Source of the DNA: Notospermus geniculatus
Taxonomy: Eukaryota > Nemertea > Pilidiophora > Heteronemertea > Lineidae
DNA: 64,000 bases
NCBI GenBank assembly: GCA_002633025.1
Contig: NMRB01002559.1
Location: forward strand, 1 to 64,000
Direction of reading: 5' to 3'
Shown here: positions 59,401 through 61,379 of the stretch, one piece after another
Numbering within the stretch: position 1 is the stretch's first letter
Layout: every line of letters starts with the position of its first letter
The notes under the pieces: model-generated
What the model was told of the DNA's origin: nothing
What the model saw: only the letters and a program-made list of their open reading frames with translations
Database searches by the model: none
Translations under genes and position numbers: made by a program

Positions 59401-60597
59401 ACCATTGTTTAAAATTCTCGAAGAAGAAATTGAAAACCAATTTTAACATTTCCAGGAGGAATTCTTGCGGCAGACGTTTGAGAATATCGGGGCGTCGCCT
59501 GTGCTGCCTGTGTCGCCTCATTCTAGTGAAAATGAAAACGGGCAAACTTCACAGTACCGTGGTCGTCTTCCGAGCCATCGACTCAGCTTATCATCCAGAT
59601 TTCTCTCGAGGGCACAAACTGCCCATTTAAGGTGAGTTCAGTTGAGCGCCGGCCATGTTTATTTACAATTGCCTCTGTGTGCATCTTGACCCATTATGGG
59701 TTATTCAATGTCTTAGTTCCAAAATGCTTAAGCACATAGCTGTTGTCCTAGGCCTAATTGACTTGTAAAGGAAAACATACATATTGTTGTCATTGATTCC
59801 AGAATATCTCTGTGTTTTCTGCACTTTCATCACGCCTGATAGTTTTCTGATACCACAAGACCACAGGCTGTACTATCTACACACTAGGCCAACATGAGGC
59901 TCTACTACCTACACACTAGGCCAGCTTGAGTTGGTACCATGCCTTTTCAGCACATATTCAGATAATGCATTATGTCACAGTACTCTTGGACATACGTAAC
60001 ATGGACTTGTTGCATATGCTGTAGTGGGCAGAGGAGGGCATAGTGCCACATTTTGTTTGAAATTGTAGTCTTGGGTAGCGATTGATTTTGTTTACAATGC
60101 TCCATTGCATTATCTGACTGTCTCTTACCTACATTTCACTTTTAAACGTTTGTCTTTCTTACAGTGCTTCACTGTACACTCTTTTTCGAAACCTCTGTCT
60201 TATCGTTTTCACTGGCATGCCATCTTCCTTCACAGAATGTAAACTTTTTTCTCTCATTTTTCTGTGGGGAAATGTCCTCTCTTTTCTTTTTTTTCTTTGG
60301 GGAAGTGTTTTCCCCTTTTCATATCACAGTAAATTCCAAACTGTCTAACTTCGGCAAAAACCTTCTTTTCTTAATTTTTGTCTTGCCGCTACCTGAAACT
60401 CTACATATTTTCAGTACAGTACACACAGAATGCTTCGCTTCCAATGTACATTCCATTTGATATTACATGTAGTATCATTTTATGTACAATGCAAAAAGTC
60501 ATGACAACACCAAATGACTCCGAAATATTTCCATTAACAGACGAATAGCACAAATGGCCCCTCGTTACCTATCCCATCTTGAAATTGTCCCGTGCAG
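6040..60597 (+). CDS. MAPKBP1: MAPKBP1/WDR62-family WD40 JNK scaffold, whole locus (join of exons listed separately; C-terminus not found)
   Basis: The spliced product is a large WD40-repeat protein. Its N-terminal signature ([10 protein letters not shown] followed by [14 protein letters not shown]), [37 protein letters not shown]-like and [10 protein letters not shown] stretches match the vertebrate paralogues MAPKBP1 and WDR62 exon by exon. Known family role: scaffold for JNK kinases, cytoplasmic and spindle-pole associated, binding JNK through the tail. After the WD region come an acidic stretch, the GRLPTWAKK and RGRWAQRV motifs, a VILYP motif, an acidic TEPLTVDD motif and [12 protein letters not shown], in the same order as in vertebrate MAPKBP1. 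All junctions are GT-AG and phases match, except across the assembly gap. Invertebrates are expected to carry one gene ancestral to both vertebrate paralogues, so the symbol is by family. The coiled-coil C-terminus known from the family was not seen; about 1,045 residues are recovered against roughly 1,500 in vertebrates. Confidence 0.93.
6215..6306 (+). CDS. MAPKBP1: Exon 2: conserved LEKVLG...AYPAG segment
   Basis: A TTTCAG acceptor precedes [19 protein letters not shown] and then [12 protein letters not shown], which matches the family signature at the start of the first WD repeat. The donor is CAGG/GTGAGT and the exon ends in phase 2; exon 3 supplies the last base of the Gly codon. A SINE has inserted just past this donor and duplicated it 248 bp downstream (see findings). 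Confidence 0.95.
6312..6546 (-). mobile_element. tRNA-derived SINE flanked by a 16-bp target duplication containing a splice donor
   Basis: Read on the minus strand it starts with a tRNA-like head: box A TTGGCGCGGTGG and box B GGGTTTGATCC. It then has the CCTCCGG...TTTCCTCC body and an A-rich AATAATATTTAAAAA tail. CCAGCAGGGTGAGTTT lies on both sides (6296-6311 and 6547-6562). The left copy is the real exon 2 donor. Confidence 0.85.
6600..7530. other. Intron 2, unassigned
   Basis: No gene seen. Two short near-palindromic motifs (TTTTGGTTCTATGGTAGAAC near 7,311; GGGGGAGGGGG-type tracts near 7,060). Confidence 0.4.
7531..8469 (+). mobile_element. AGCTCAC-ended dispersed element (0.94 kb copy)
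   Basis: Starts AGCTCACCTCTGTGAGGTGA, has GTCCGTCGTCGTCCGTCGTC, the half-site block at about 7,870, three 145-bp-spaced GCCGCCAGG units (8021, 8166, 8310) and ends GTGAGCACAATGGCCCTGGC. It lies in intron 2. Confidence 0.85.
8470..9924. other. Intron 2, unassigned
   Basis: No gene supported. 9640-9760 shares the GTAGTGACACCTATTG end with the repeat at 14872-15026. Confidence 0.4.
9925..10008. mobile_element. CATCCTCC...GGAGGATG MITE, copy 1
   Basis: Inverted ends CATCCTCCTGCAACAGGG and CCCTGCTATGGGAGGATG. Related copies are at 19040-19092 and 24564-24673. Confidence 0.75.
10885..11130. mobile_element. MITE, AGGGCC ends with ATT target duplication
   Basis: 246 bp starting AGGGCCATTTAGACGAC and ending GTCGTCTAAAAACGGCCCT. 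ATT flanks both sides; copy 1 at about 1204 reads CACATTCGATG with no insert. Confidence 0.85.
11763..13198 (+). mobile_element. AGCTCAC-ended dispersed element (1.4 kb copy)
   Basis: Starts AGCTCACTCGTGAGCT, has a CGTCCGTCGTCGTCCGTC tract, and ends GGGCACATGGTCCATGGACC. Copy 1 of the duplication lacks it (GAAATTCTTTATTTTAGTGA at about 1850), which fixes both ends. It carries the nuclear-receptor half-site block at about 12,078 and the 145-bp repeats near 12,231 and 12,376. Its middle (about 12,600-13,030) looks like further inserted material rich in GGCCTA. Confidence 0.85.
13709..14113. mobile_element. Fold-back element with 9-bp target duplication
   Basis: Begins GCTGAAGGGGTTATTGTCGT and ends ACGACAATATCCCTTCAGC, with inverted arms of about 40 bp and a second inner CCCAGG inverted pair. 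CCTATCTGA flanks both sides (13700-13708, 14114-14122). Absent from copy 1 at about 2,626. TSD length suggests a hAT- or MuDR-type transposase. Confidence 0.85.
14274..14871. other. Intron 2, unassigned
   Basis: No gene or repeat assigned. Confidence 0.4.
14872..15026 (+). repeat. Dispersed repeat ending CTAGTGACACCTATTGA
   Basis: About 80% identical in reverse complement to 39218-39371, sharing the AGAGGGCAGCACACC, CTTTTGTGTGGGAAATTGAT and GTCAGTTTCATTTCAATAG stretches. Confidence 0.8.
15305..15826. mobile_element. TIR element full of ATGCATAAAACATGC motifs
   Basis: Ends CCCTTACCAAAAAG and CTTTTTGGTAAGGG are inverted repeats. Inside, GCATAAAACATGC-like palindromic words recur more than six times in both orientations. 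One N at 15740. A single end fragment lies at 23509-23546. Confidence 0.75.
16306..16484 (+). repeat. Three perfect 60-bp tandem repeats
   Basis: Unit begins CAAGTGACAAGTTGTTCAGC and ends GAGTATGTC; three copies with no mismatches, period 60, so open frames exist on both strands by periodicity alone. Confidence 0.95.
16585..17190 (+). repeat. Degenerate tandem array, period about 140-166 bp
   Basis: Each unit repeats ATCAAGCTTG, GTGTCCACC(T/C)TGC, CTGATGGACAAG, a (GAT)n tract and GGATTGTTGTTCTGC. ATCAAGCTT-type landmarks are at about 16607, 16771, 16937 and 17077. At least four diverged units. Confidence 0.8.
17191..19039. other. Intron 2, unassigned
   Basis: No gene supported. A weak inverted pair lies near 18,170-18,230 (CTCCTACGGC...GCCGTGGGAG). 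Confidence 0.4.
19040..19092. mobile_element. CATCC...GGATG MITE, short copy
   Basis: CATCCCCCATAGCAGGG and CCCTGCTGTGGGAGGATG inverted ends with almost no interior. Confidence 0.75.
19605..19803. mobile_element. TGTGACC-ended fold-back element, copy 1
   Basis: Ends TGTGACCCATGCCAGCAAAA and TTTTGCCGGCACGGGTCACA. Interior is partly self-complementary. Same end type as 51572-51924 and 52815-53016. Confidence 0.7.
19876..20237. mobile_element. CATAGATGAGAG-ended element with GTCAGT target duplication
   Basis: Inverted ends CATAGATGAGAGT and ACTCTCATCTATG; GTCAGT flanks both sides. Several TTCCGGGAATT motifs inside. Confidence 0.75.
20408..20506. mobile_element. Near-perfect 99-bp hairpin MITE
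   Basis: CTGGGGCCGTATGCATAAAA at one end pairs with its complement at the other; arms of about 43 bp include CTTAAGTGTAAAATT. Confidence 0.8.
20507..21711. other. 3' end of intron 2, unassigned
   Basis: Holds the branch and polypyrimidine region for exon 3; nothing else assigned. Confidence 0.4.
21712..21832 (+). CDS. MAPKBP1: Exon 3: WD repeat 1
   Basis: After a 15.4-kb intron the ATTTTCAG acceptor opens [10 protein letters not shown], followed by [20 protein letters not shown], the family's KTITALAF(S/T)xDGK(Y/H)LVTGE core. It has 121 nt, enters completing the Gly codon and ends in phase 0 at GAGAG/GTGAGT. Confidence 0.95.
21964..22112. mobile_element. TTA-flanked MITE 1 (TGCCCGC ends)
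   Basis: Inverted arms of about 38 bp starting TGCCCGCTTTACACGATCAA. TTA at 21961-21963 and 22113-22115. PIF/Harbinger-type by TSD. Confidence 0.85.
22116..22636. mobile_element. TTA-flanked MITE 2 (GGCGAGC ends), abutting MITE 1
   Basis: Perfect inverted arms of at least 33 bp starting GGCGAGCATTTTTTTATTAG; TTA at 22113-22115 and 22637-22639. The interior has several A/T homopolymer blocks and CGCCCGCCGAT motifs. Confidence 0.85.
22730..22970. mobile_element. CAGTGTGG-ended fold-back MITE with TTTAC target duplication
   Basis: Arms of about 55 bp starting CAGTGTGGTGATTCAAACAC, plus an inner GGGGTGAC inverted pair; TTTAC flanks both sides. Confidence 0.85.
22971..24073. other. Intron 3, unassigned
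   Basis: No gene supported. 23509-23546 is a solo end of the ATGCATAAAACATGC element family. Confidence 0.4.
24074..24186 (-). mobile_element. tRNA-derived SINE (tRNA Ser/Leu-like head)
   Basis: On the minus strand it opens TGGCCTAGTGGTTTAAGGCG, a clear box A of Ser/Leu type, and runs into GCCCGACTTCTATTTCAT. The tail segment recurs at 24330-24389 together with a box B (GTTCGAATCTGG). Not a functional tRNA: no acceptor stem. Confidence 0.7.
24330..24389 (-). mobile_element. Second fragment of the same SINE, with box B
   Basis: Carries GTTCGAATCTGGTAGG on the minus strand followed by the shared GTCTTTCACCTTAGAGGC body. Confidence 0.7.
24564..24673. mobile_element. CATCCTCC...GGAGGATG MITE, copy 3
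   Basis: CATCCTCCCATAACAGGGG and CTTGCTATGGGAGGATGG ends. Confidence 0.75.
25400..25527. mobile_element. Hairpin MITE, GGTTTACATCGGATGAC arms
   Basis: About 36-bp arms (AAGTTTACATCGGATGACAC on the left, complement on the right). Upstream (25255-25320) is a 5'-truncated SINE fragment with the TTCTCTGGGCAATCTGG body. Confidence 0.75.
26334..26602. mobile_element. MITE of the TACAGTACG family, reverse orientation
   Basis: Starts TACAGTACGCTGCACAATTG and ends CAATTGTACAGCGTAC. Aligns in reverse complement with 885-1153 over its whole length. It lies in intron 3. Confidence 0.8.
26603..28013. other. Intron 3, unassigned
   Basis: Overlapping minus-strand open frames around 26,755-27,160 have no recognisable domain and no splice partners. 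No gene is called. Confidence 0.4.
28014..28383. mobile_element. TTAA-flanked fold-back element, 370 bp
   Basis: Starts AGGGAGACATGCGAAAAATA and ends with its complement; arms exceed 100 bp with few mismatches, and the centre has a second GAGCTC-ended hairpin. TTAA at 28010-28013 and 28384-28387 points to a piggyBac-type transposase. Confidence 0.88.
29000..29690 (+). repeat. Minisatellite with 75-77 bp higher-order period
   Basis: Built from TTGCTCTGCT(A/G)(C/G)AGAGGTTCC modules. Exact 75-bp spacing near 29161/29236 and 77-bp spacing near 29352/29429/29506. The 75-bp part keeps frames open on both strands; not a gene. It ends about 90 bp before exon 4. Confidence 0.9.
29782..29874 (+). CDS. 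MAPKBP1: Exon 4: WD repeat 1-2
   Basis: Encodes 31 residues starting [15 protein letters not shown] and ending HKFGISCV. The WD dipeptide within VRVWDVEE and the HK(F/Y)G(I/V)xCV stretch are family hallmarks. Phase 0 at both ends; the donor is GTG/GTGTGT. It lies about 90 bp downstream of a minisatellite that fills the end of intron 3. Confidence 0.95.
30071..30146 (+). repeat. Three 26-bp tandem repeats
   Basis: GAGCAAGTCCCCACTTTGTC-type unit at 30074, 30100 and 30126. Confidence 0.9.
30147..32020. other. Intron 4, unassigned
   Basis: No gene supported. A GC-rich patch at 30,600-30,950 repeats GCCGGGCTTC/T and CACGGG motifs and is probably an old repeat. Confidence 0.4.
32021..32248. mobile_element. 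MITE with TATAGAGCTTGTGC ends and TGACGTCA near the right end
   Basis: Perfect 14-bp ends TATAGAGCTTGTGC. A TGACGTCA palindrome is next to the right end. It finishes 55 bp upstream of exon 5. Confidence 0.8.
32304..32420 (+). CDS. MAPKBP1: Exon 5: WD repeat 2
   Basis: A T-rich CAG acceptor opens [17 protein letters not shown], then MMVNVWNWK and ASNKVSSK. The YIVSxGxQHDM(M/I)VNVW and ASNKVSS motifs are diagnostic of MAPKBP1/WDR62. It has 117 nt and is phase 0 at both ends. A TIR element with TATAGAGC ends stops about 55 bp upstream of the acceptor. Confidence 0.95.
32878..32973 (+). CDS. MAPKBP1: Exon 6: WD repeat 3
   Basis: Encodes [19 protein letters not shown] and then [13 protein letters not shown], matching the family SFSEDxSYFVTxGxRHxKFWYL core. 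It has 96 nt, is phase 0 at both ends, with a TTTTTGCAG acceptor and AGG/GTGAGT donor. Confidence 0.95.
32974..34507. other. Intron 6
   Basis: A one-ended CAGGGTTTCCGCCAG element starts at 33194; the remainder is unassigned AT-rich DNA. Confidence 0.4.
34508..34690 (+). CDS. MAPKBP1: Exon 7: LHGRSGILG segment, last exon before the gap
   Basis: Encodes 61 residues including [49 protein letters not shown] and VELR. These match the family segment with a conserved CGKG/CGRG. Phase 0 at both ends, donor CGG/GTAAGT. The following WD-repeat exons are not in the assembled sequence; a run of Ns starts 245 bp downstream. Confidence 0.95.
34936..35709. other. Assembly gap (774 Ns) hiding WD-repeat exons
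   Basis: Uninterrupted Ns. Family comparison across exons 7 and 8 shows that about 150-170 residues of the WD region, normally split over several exons, are missing here. The nominal size may not reflect the true gap. Confidence 0.99.
35730..35953 (-). mobile_element. SINE-like repeat directly upstream of exon 8
   Basis: Minus-strand box B-like GAGTTCGACTCC near 35,900. The body, on the plus strand GTGTGGGGTCTTTTACTTGC and GGCTTTTAGTCCCATCCGA, resembles the conserved central domain of a widespread invertebrate SINE superfamily (recalled, not searched). It may extend into the gap. Confidence 0.55.
35974..36146 (+). CDS. MAPKBP1: Exon 8 (first after gap): SPDGQ WD repeat
   Basis: Encodes [20 protein letters not shown], then [19 protein letters not shown] and RMGNI. 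It corresponds to the family segment LxKI(I/V)Y...GVR...VSP(D/N)GQ(H/I)LASGDR(M/S)G. It enters in phase 0 (inferred, as the upstream exon lies in the gap) and ends in phase 2 at ATTAG/GTAATT. A tRNA-derived SINE-like repeat ends about 20 bp before the acceptor. Confidence 0.93.
36418..36595. mobile_element. pogo/Tigger-like MITE, 20 bp upstream of exon 9
   Basis: Ends GAGTGGAACCTCCCTTAG and, inverted, CAGTGGAACCTCTCTATTAA; TA flanks both sides (36416-36417, 36596-36597). CAGTGGAACCTC is typical of pogo-group ends. Confidence 0.85.
36616..36707 (+). CDS. MAPKBP1: Exon 9: [14 protein letters not shown] repeat
   Basis: Encodes [20 protein letters not shown] followed by [11 protein letters not shown], matching the family HEL...VEAHD(S/A)E(I/V)LCLEYS. 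It takes one base to complete Arg and ends in phase 1 at AAAAG/GTAAGT. A TA-flanked MITE ends only 20 bp upstream of this exon. Confidence 0.95.
36853..37833 (-). CDS. Nested intronless rhodopsin-class (class A) GPCR, orphan
   Basis: A 326-residue protein with seven hydrophobic helices: TM1 about 36-60, TM2 66-90, TM3 104-130, TM4 148-168, TM5 186-212, TM6 245-268 and TM7 280-302. Class A landmarks seen are LAASD (D78, 2.50), ERY (128-130), W156 in TM4, LLWVPF in TM6 (W260, P262) and NAFVY at 296-300 in place of NPxxY. The N-terminus has two N-glycosylation sequons (N11, N16). The tail ends in CCKKRRT, with Cys 320/321 as possible palmitoylation sites. Position 3.25 is Asn104, not Cys, and extracellular loop 2 has no Cys, so the usual TM3-ECL2 disulfide is absent, as in melanocortin and some lipid receptors. 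The start has A at -3. It lies wholly within the intron between exons 9 and 10 of the scaffold gene, on the opposite strand. The ligand is unknown; coupling to a G protein is inferred from the ERY motif. Confidence 0.93.
   Translation of the reverse strand: MSTTTQATSANQTTENDTVYCNDYGLEYCVKTPLYAIPITIGVFMAVTINLFNIIVMVNIRKYLGFSFYFMVNLAASDLSTGLVLIYSIYFSVHQKWPPDRVVNDVIGYLTSVLYCESIFSLSMVSFERYLSTAWPLSYPRWVTRKFCCMTLVGSWSLSMLIFSLPFYGVGRFDYEWTGYISHYNFRISVASASLGFIIAAVAFGIITFSFVRIFMITRRHIRKINTQIFSIAQSTSKPLSFGRGIKLIGATVLVYILLWVPFVITEMVSAFLQVTPPRLVDFIVGYLGTSNMFINAFVYYHTNIVYRDKCRELLLFIFCCKKRRT
37834..39217. other. Intron 9, upstream of the nested GPCR on its own strand
   Basis: Probable promoter/5' UTR side of the receptor gene. 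No other coding exon could be supported. Confidence 0.35.
39218..39371 (-). repeat. Reverse copy of the 14872 repeat, abutting exon 10
   Basis: Begins TCAATAGGTGTCACTAGTGG, the complement of the end of 14872-15026. It stops about 15 bp before exon 10. Confidence 0.8.
39387..39589 (+). CDS. MAPKBP1: Exon 10: [14 protein letters not shown] repeat
   Basis: Encodes [20 protein letters not shown], then [12 protein letters not shown] and [16 protein letters not shown]. These match the family [15 protein letters not shown], HSSSITA(V/I)KF and ISCGADKSIYFR. It enters in phase 1 and ends in phase 0 at CCG/GTGAGT. A dispersed repeat in reverse orientation reaches to within about 15 bp of the acceptor. 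Confidence 0.95.
40046..40173 (+). CDS. MAPKBP1: Exon 11: [12 protein letters not shown] repeat
   Basis: Encodes [17 protein letters not shown], then [20 protein letters not shown] and [14 protein letters not shown](V/I)(D/E) and C(Q/H)DRN(V/I)R are family hallmarks. It has 128 nt, starts in phase 0 and ends in phase 2 at GTTAG/GTAAGT. Confidence 0.96.
40525..40776 (+). CDS. MAPKBP1: Exon 12: two WD repeats (CSDKN, GHSEI)
   Basis: The largest single-copy exon (252 nt). It encodes [57 protein letters not shown] and [20 protein letters not shown], then ISVSGDG. The [17 protein letters not shown] and MFGHSEI(V/I)T...K(H/F)LISVSGD pattern is the family's last WD repeat pair. It enters completing Arg and ends in phase 2 at ACGG/GTAAGT. 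Confidence 0.96.
41146..41253 (+). CDS. MAPKBP1: Exon 13: end of WD domain
   Basis: Encodes [19 protein letters not shown], then [16 protein letters not shown]. It contains the terminal (C)(V/I)F(V/I)W strand of the last WD repeat followed by a Gln-rich helix, matching the family CIFVW(R/H)L...M(R/K)QRLAEL. It enters and ends in phase 2. Confidence 0.94.
41357..41490. mobile_element. CAGGGCCGTATTCTAGAAG hairpin MITE
   Basis: Ends CAGGGCCGTATTCTAGAAG and CTTCTAGAATACGGGCC; shares the GGTTTACCTTTAGCTGTTG core with 5093-5185. It sits in the 328-bp intron 13. Confidence 0.8.
41582..41756 (+). CDS. MAPKBP1: Exon 14: acidic linker and GRLPTWAKK motif
   Basis: Encodes [13 protein letters not shown], an Asp-rich tract (about 15 Asp in 25 residues), then [15 protein letters not shown]. 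The (G/N)(R/K)LP(T/M/L)WAK(K/R) motif is shared by MAPKBP1 and WDR62 after their acidic linkers. It ends in phase 0 at CAG/GTGAGT. Confidence 0.92.
42297..42329 (+). CDS. MAPKBP1: Exon 15: 33-nt mini-exon
   Basis: A TTTTAG acceptor, 11 codons ([11 protein letters not shown]) and an AAA/GTATGT donor. Phase 0 on both sides, so it can be included or skipped without changing frame. Assigned from splice signals and frame; no family match is claimed. Confidence 0.6.
42650..42910 (+). repeat. Degenerate minisatellite, period about 30-46 bp
   Basis: CATACTTGATCTTGGTGAAAG repeats with AGCCAAGTATCAT variants; about seven units in intron 15. Confidence 0.8.
43920..43955 (+). CDS. MAPKBP1: Exon 16: 36-nt mini-exon
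   Basis: CTGTCTGTTTTCAG acceptor, 12 codons ([12 protein letters not shown]) and CGA/GTAAGA donor. Phase 0 at both ends. The polypyrimidine tract is strong and the frame fits its neighbours; a Ser/Pro/Arg sequence is typical of the disordered tail. Confidence 0.7.
44343..44465. repeat. AT-only tract of AATATTA words
   Basis: Over 100 bp of almost pure A/T made of TAATATTA palindromes, able to form cruciforms. Confidence 0.9.
44600..44995. repeat. TTAATTAA-rich low-complexity region
   Basis: Dense TAATTAATT words with ATCA/TTTATC interruptions; similar tract at 45590-45665 on the other side of the next element. Confidence 0.85.
44996..45590 (+). mobile_element. Probable dispersed element with (CAAA)n tail
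   Basis: A GC-richer block set inside AT-rich DNA, holding three TGACGTCA palindromes (about 45,292, 45,316, 45,380), then ACCAAGTTTGGCGGCGATCC and ending GACAAACAAACAAACAAAC. The tail suggests a retroposon. Termini not proven. Confidence 0.5.
45666..46870. other. Intron 16, unassigned
   Basis: No gene supported. Confidence 0.4.
46871..47050 (+). mobile_element. AGCTCAC-ended element, internally deleted 180-bp copy
   Basis: Retains both ends (AGCTCACCTGGGGTGAGCTC and GTGAGCACATGGTCCATGGA) and the GTCGTC tract but has lost the central half-site block and 145-bp repeats. It ends about 155 bp before exon 17. Confidence 0.85.
47207..47260 (+). CDS. MAPKBP1: Exon 17: 54-nt mini-exon
   Basis: TTTTCCCCGTAG acceptor, 18 codons ([18 protein letters not shown]) and AAG/GTTTGT donor. 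Phase 0 at both ends. SHSPIWSK resembles the Ser/Pro-rich linker ahead of the GRW motif in vertebrate MAPKBP1, but the similarity is weak. Confidence 0.7.
47835..47977. mobile_element. CAGTGTTTCCGCCAG element with 5-bp target duplication
   Basis: Ends CAGTGTTTCCGCCAG and CTGGCAGAGACCCTG; ATCAC flanks both sides. Inner GGGTACT/AGTACCCTC inverted pair. Confidence 0.8.
48937..48999 (+). CDS. MAPKBP1: Exon 18 (tentative): 63-nt mini-exon
   Basis: TTGTAG acceptor with a poor polypyrimidine tract, 21 codons ([17 protein letters not shown] then DHAM) and ATG/GTAATG donor. Phase 0 at both ends and no stop. The weak acceptor makes this the least certain of the four mini-exons. Confidence 0.45.
49398..49680 (+). 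repeat. Third fragment of the duplicated unit, split by an insertion
   Basis: Matches positions about 415-520 of copy 1: the GTAAACAGTA, GCACAGGCAATCTGACAGCC and GACGGGTTTTCCT stretches. It is interrupted by a 172-bp GC-rich insert (49448-49619). Confidence 0.8.
49448..49619. mobile_element. GC-rich 172-bp insertion with 7-bp target duplication
   Basis: CTTGTTG occurs at 49441-49447 and 49620-49626, flanking the insert, and only once in the uninterrupted copies near 460 and 10,707. The ends are weakly inverted (GTCCCCCGG.GCCC against its complement). Family unknown. Confidence 0.7.
50546..50699 (+). CDS. MAPKBP1: Exon 19: RGRWAQRV motif
   Basis: Encodes [38 protein letters not shown] and [16 protein letters not shown](Q/E)R followed by a (K/R)S(V/M)LD is a conserved tail motif in both vertebrate paralogues. 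Starts in phase 0 and ends in phase 1 at AGAG/GTATGA. Confidence 0.93.
50883..51065. mobile_element. TTA-flanked hairpin MITE
   Basis: Arms AGCCTAGTTTACACTGCAGG and complement; TTA at 50880-50882 and 51066-51068. Inner GGTGCGACACGG / CCGTGTCGCACC pair. Confidence 0.85.
51369..51407 (+). CDS. MAPKBP1: Exon 20 (tentative): 39-nt cassette exon with GC donor
   Basis: A good CTCCAG acceptor in frame with exon 19 opens [21 protein letters not shown] at 51407 fits a GC-AG donor, giving 39 nt that is phase 1 on both sides and therefore skippable. Without that donor the frame runs on to a TGA at 51510-51512, making an alternative terminal exon. No GT donor is seen in between. Confidence 0.35.
51572..51924. 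mobile_element. TGTGACC-ended fold-back element, copy 2
   Basis: Ends CAATATGTGAC and GTCACATATTG; each arm is about 140 bp and the arms pair through ACAAAACCAGT, GACACCAGG and ACTGAAATTGACAA. Confidence 0.85.
52815..53016. mobile_element. TGTGACC-ended fold-back element, copy 3
   Basis: TGTGACCTTCCCCAGCAAAA and TTTTGCTGTGGAAGGTCACA ends. Shares GACACCAGGAGA and AATAGA..ACAGACAATATTGAAA with copy 2. Confidence 0.85.
53408..53508 (+). CDS. MAPKBP1: Exon 21: Gln-rich tail segment
   Basis: TTTAACAG acceptor; encodes [20 protein letters not shown] and [14 protein letters not shown]. It enters in phase 1, matching both exon 19 and the tentative cassette, and ends in phase 0 at CCT/GTAAGT. The segment is predicted helical and charged. 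Confidence 0.85.
53906..54028 (+). CDS. MAPKBP1: Exon 22: Asp-tract exon
   Basis: TTGTTACAG acceptor; encodes VINERGDSI, eight Asp residues, [18 protein letters not shown] and LNQNDP. It has 123 nt, phase 0 at both ends, CCA/GTAAGT donor. The Asp run comes from a GAT/GAC repeat in the DNA. Confidence 0.85.
54298..54476 (+). CDS. MAPKBP1: Exon 23a: VILYP exon, first tandem copy
   Basis: TATTTTCAG acceptor; encodes [20 protein letters not shown], an [16 protein letters not shown] stretch and [18 protein letters not shown]. The (V/I)(I/V)LYP...(M/S)(D/E)TS pattern corresponds to the vertebrate MAPKBP1 tail around its IVYPEP motif. It has 179 nt, phase 0 in and phase 2 out. It is duplicated 1,109 bp downstream; joining both copies would shift the frame. 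Confidence 0.9.
54574..54777. mobile_element. GAGGCTTT MITE, copy in unit A
   Basis: Ends GAGGCTTTTCAATGACGTCA and TTACGTCATTTGCAAAGCCTC; TA flanks both sides. TGACGTCA is part of the inverted repeat. Confidence 0.88.
54841..55044. mobile_element. GAGGCTTT MITE, extra copy in unit A
   Basis: Over 95% like the first copy; left flank is GGA instead of TA, so it arose by local duplication rather than clean insertion. Confidence 0.85.
55407..55585 (+). CDS. MAPKBP1: Exon 23b: VILYP exon, second tandem copy
   Basis: Same length, same splice signals (TACTTTCAG acceptor, GA/GTATGT donor) and identical protein to exon 23a. Five nucleotide differences all fall at third codon positions and are synonymous. 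It can splice from exon 22 and into exon 24 exactly like 23a, so the two are candidate mutually exclusive exons, or alternatively two haplotypes laid side by side by the assembler. Confidence 0.8.
55683..55886. mobile_element. GAGGCTTT MITE, copy in unit B
   Basis: Exactly 1,109 bp from the first copy, TA on both sides, so it pre-dates the exon duplication. Confidence 0.88.
56213..56319 (+). CDS. MAPKBP1: Exon 24: [12 protein letters not shown] segment
   Basis: CTGTTTTCAG acceptor; completes Asp, then [20 protein letters not shown] and [15 protein letters not shown]. It lies where vertebrate MAPKBP1 has its Ser-rich stretch ending in (T)EDSES. Phase 2 in, phase 1 out at ATTG/GTATGT. Confidence 0.9.
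57296..58086 (-). repeat. Two 396-bp tandem units carrying a minus-strand transmembrane open frame
   Basis: Units 57296-57691 and 57692-58086 differ at few positions. Read on the minus strand each contains [20 protein letters not shown], one hydrophobic helix ([20 protein letters not shown]), then a Cys-rich tail ([19 protein letters not shown]) and a stop. The C/G-ending codons across the helix look coding. No recognised family, no start codon before the helix that I trust and no certain splice acceptor, so it may be a last exon, a fragment or a pseudogene. The opposite strand also has an open frame with an acidic run, judged a shadow. Confidence 0.5.
58087..59063. other. Intron 24, unassigned
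   Basis: Open frames on both strands at 58160-58610 have no recognisable domain. They could be upstream exons of the minus-strand membrane frame but nothing proves it. Confidence 0.35.
59064..59206 (+). CDS. MAPKBP1: Exon 25: TEPLTVDD acidic segment
   Basis: TTTCTCTAG acceptor; encodes [39 protein letters not shown] and FIEDATEK. (S)(T)TEPL(T/S)VD(D/G)(V/I)(N/S)SD matches vertebrate MAPKBP1 closely. It has 143 nt, enters in phase 1 and ends in phase 0 at AAG/GTGAGC. Confidence 0.93.
59456..59631 (+). CDS. MAPKBP1: Exon 26: [12 protein letters not shown] and [11 protein letters not shown] motifs
   Basis: TTTCCAG acceptor; encodes [36 protein letters not shown] and [20 protein letters not shown]. 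Both the E(Q/E)FL(K/R)xxFE motif and the (I/L)SSRFL...QT motif occur in this order in vertebrate MAPKBP1. It has 176 nt and ends in phase 2 at TTAAG/GTGAGT, so at least one more exon must follow. Confidence 0.93.
60541..60597 (+). CDS. MAPKBP1: Exon 27 (tentative)
   Basis: CCATTAACAG acceptor; completes Arg and encodes [18 protein letters not shown] before a TGCAG/GTAAAA donor. It enters and leaves in phase 2. Supported only by splice signals and an open frame in the right phase; no family match. If wrong, the next exon lies downstream or outside the window. Confidence 0.4.
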
Positions 60598-61379
60598 GTA
60601 AAAACCTTCCATGTCATGGTTTTATGCAGTTTGTGCACAATTCTCCGCTGTCCATCTCACAATAACCAGGCAAGGATGATGTGTACATCATGCACAGCTA
60701 TTTGTACTTAAATGCACTGTCACCCTTTGCCAGGCTGGATGGGATGGACTCTAAGCTGAGGTCACCATGAGTGCATGTTTTGAAACTGCGGATCTGTTCT
60801 CGAGAACTTGTGCTAAGGTTATGGTAGAAAGGAAATAATGACCTCTATTTTATGAATGGAATTATCAGTAATATTTTGGACGCGGTGTTTTAGTATTTCG
60901 AATTCGATACACAATTTTGGAATCGGGAATTGGGATACCAAATTCAGTTGGAGGAGCTTTGAAATTTCTTGGTAATTTCTGTGAATGGAATTTTCATCTA
61001 CTTGAATGTGATACTCAGGCATATTTCCCTTTTCATATAAATTCTGTTAACATTCATGAAATTAAGTCATTTTTGTGCCACTTTTATTAACATTTACATT
61101 TTCTTTCGCTGTGTGCTTGGAAAAATTTTCTTTTTATTTCAAAATTTTATTTCTACTTGCATTTTAGTCATAATTTGGAATAGGAAACTGATTTAGTAGG
61201 AGAATGATTTAGTTTTCATTTTGTGGGTTACTAGTGTACAACTTGACCTTTCTCACAACTGACATGCCTGGATGTGTTGGTGTGCATTTGCCCCATAGGA
61301 TGTAAAAAGTGTGCAGCATTGTAGGCAAATTGACCTTGCTTCAAGGTAAAGGTCAAGGTCAAGGAATAAAAAAGCATAA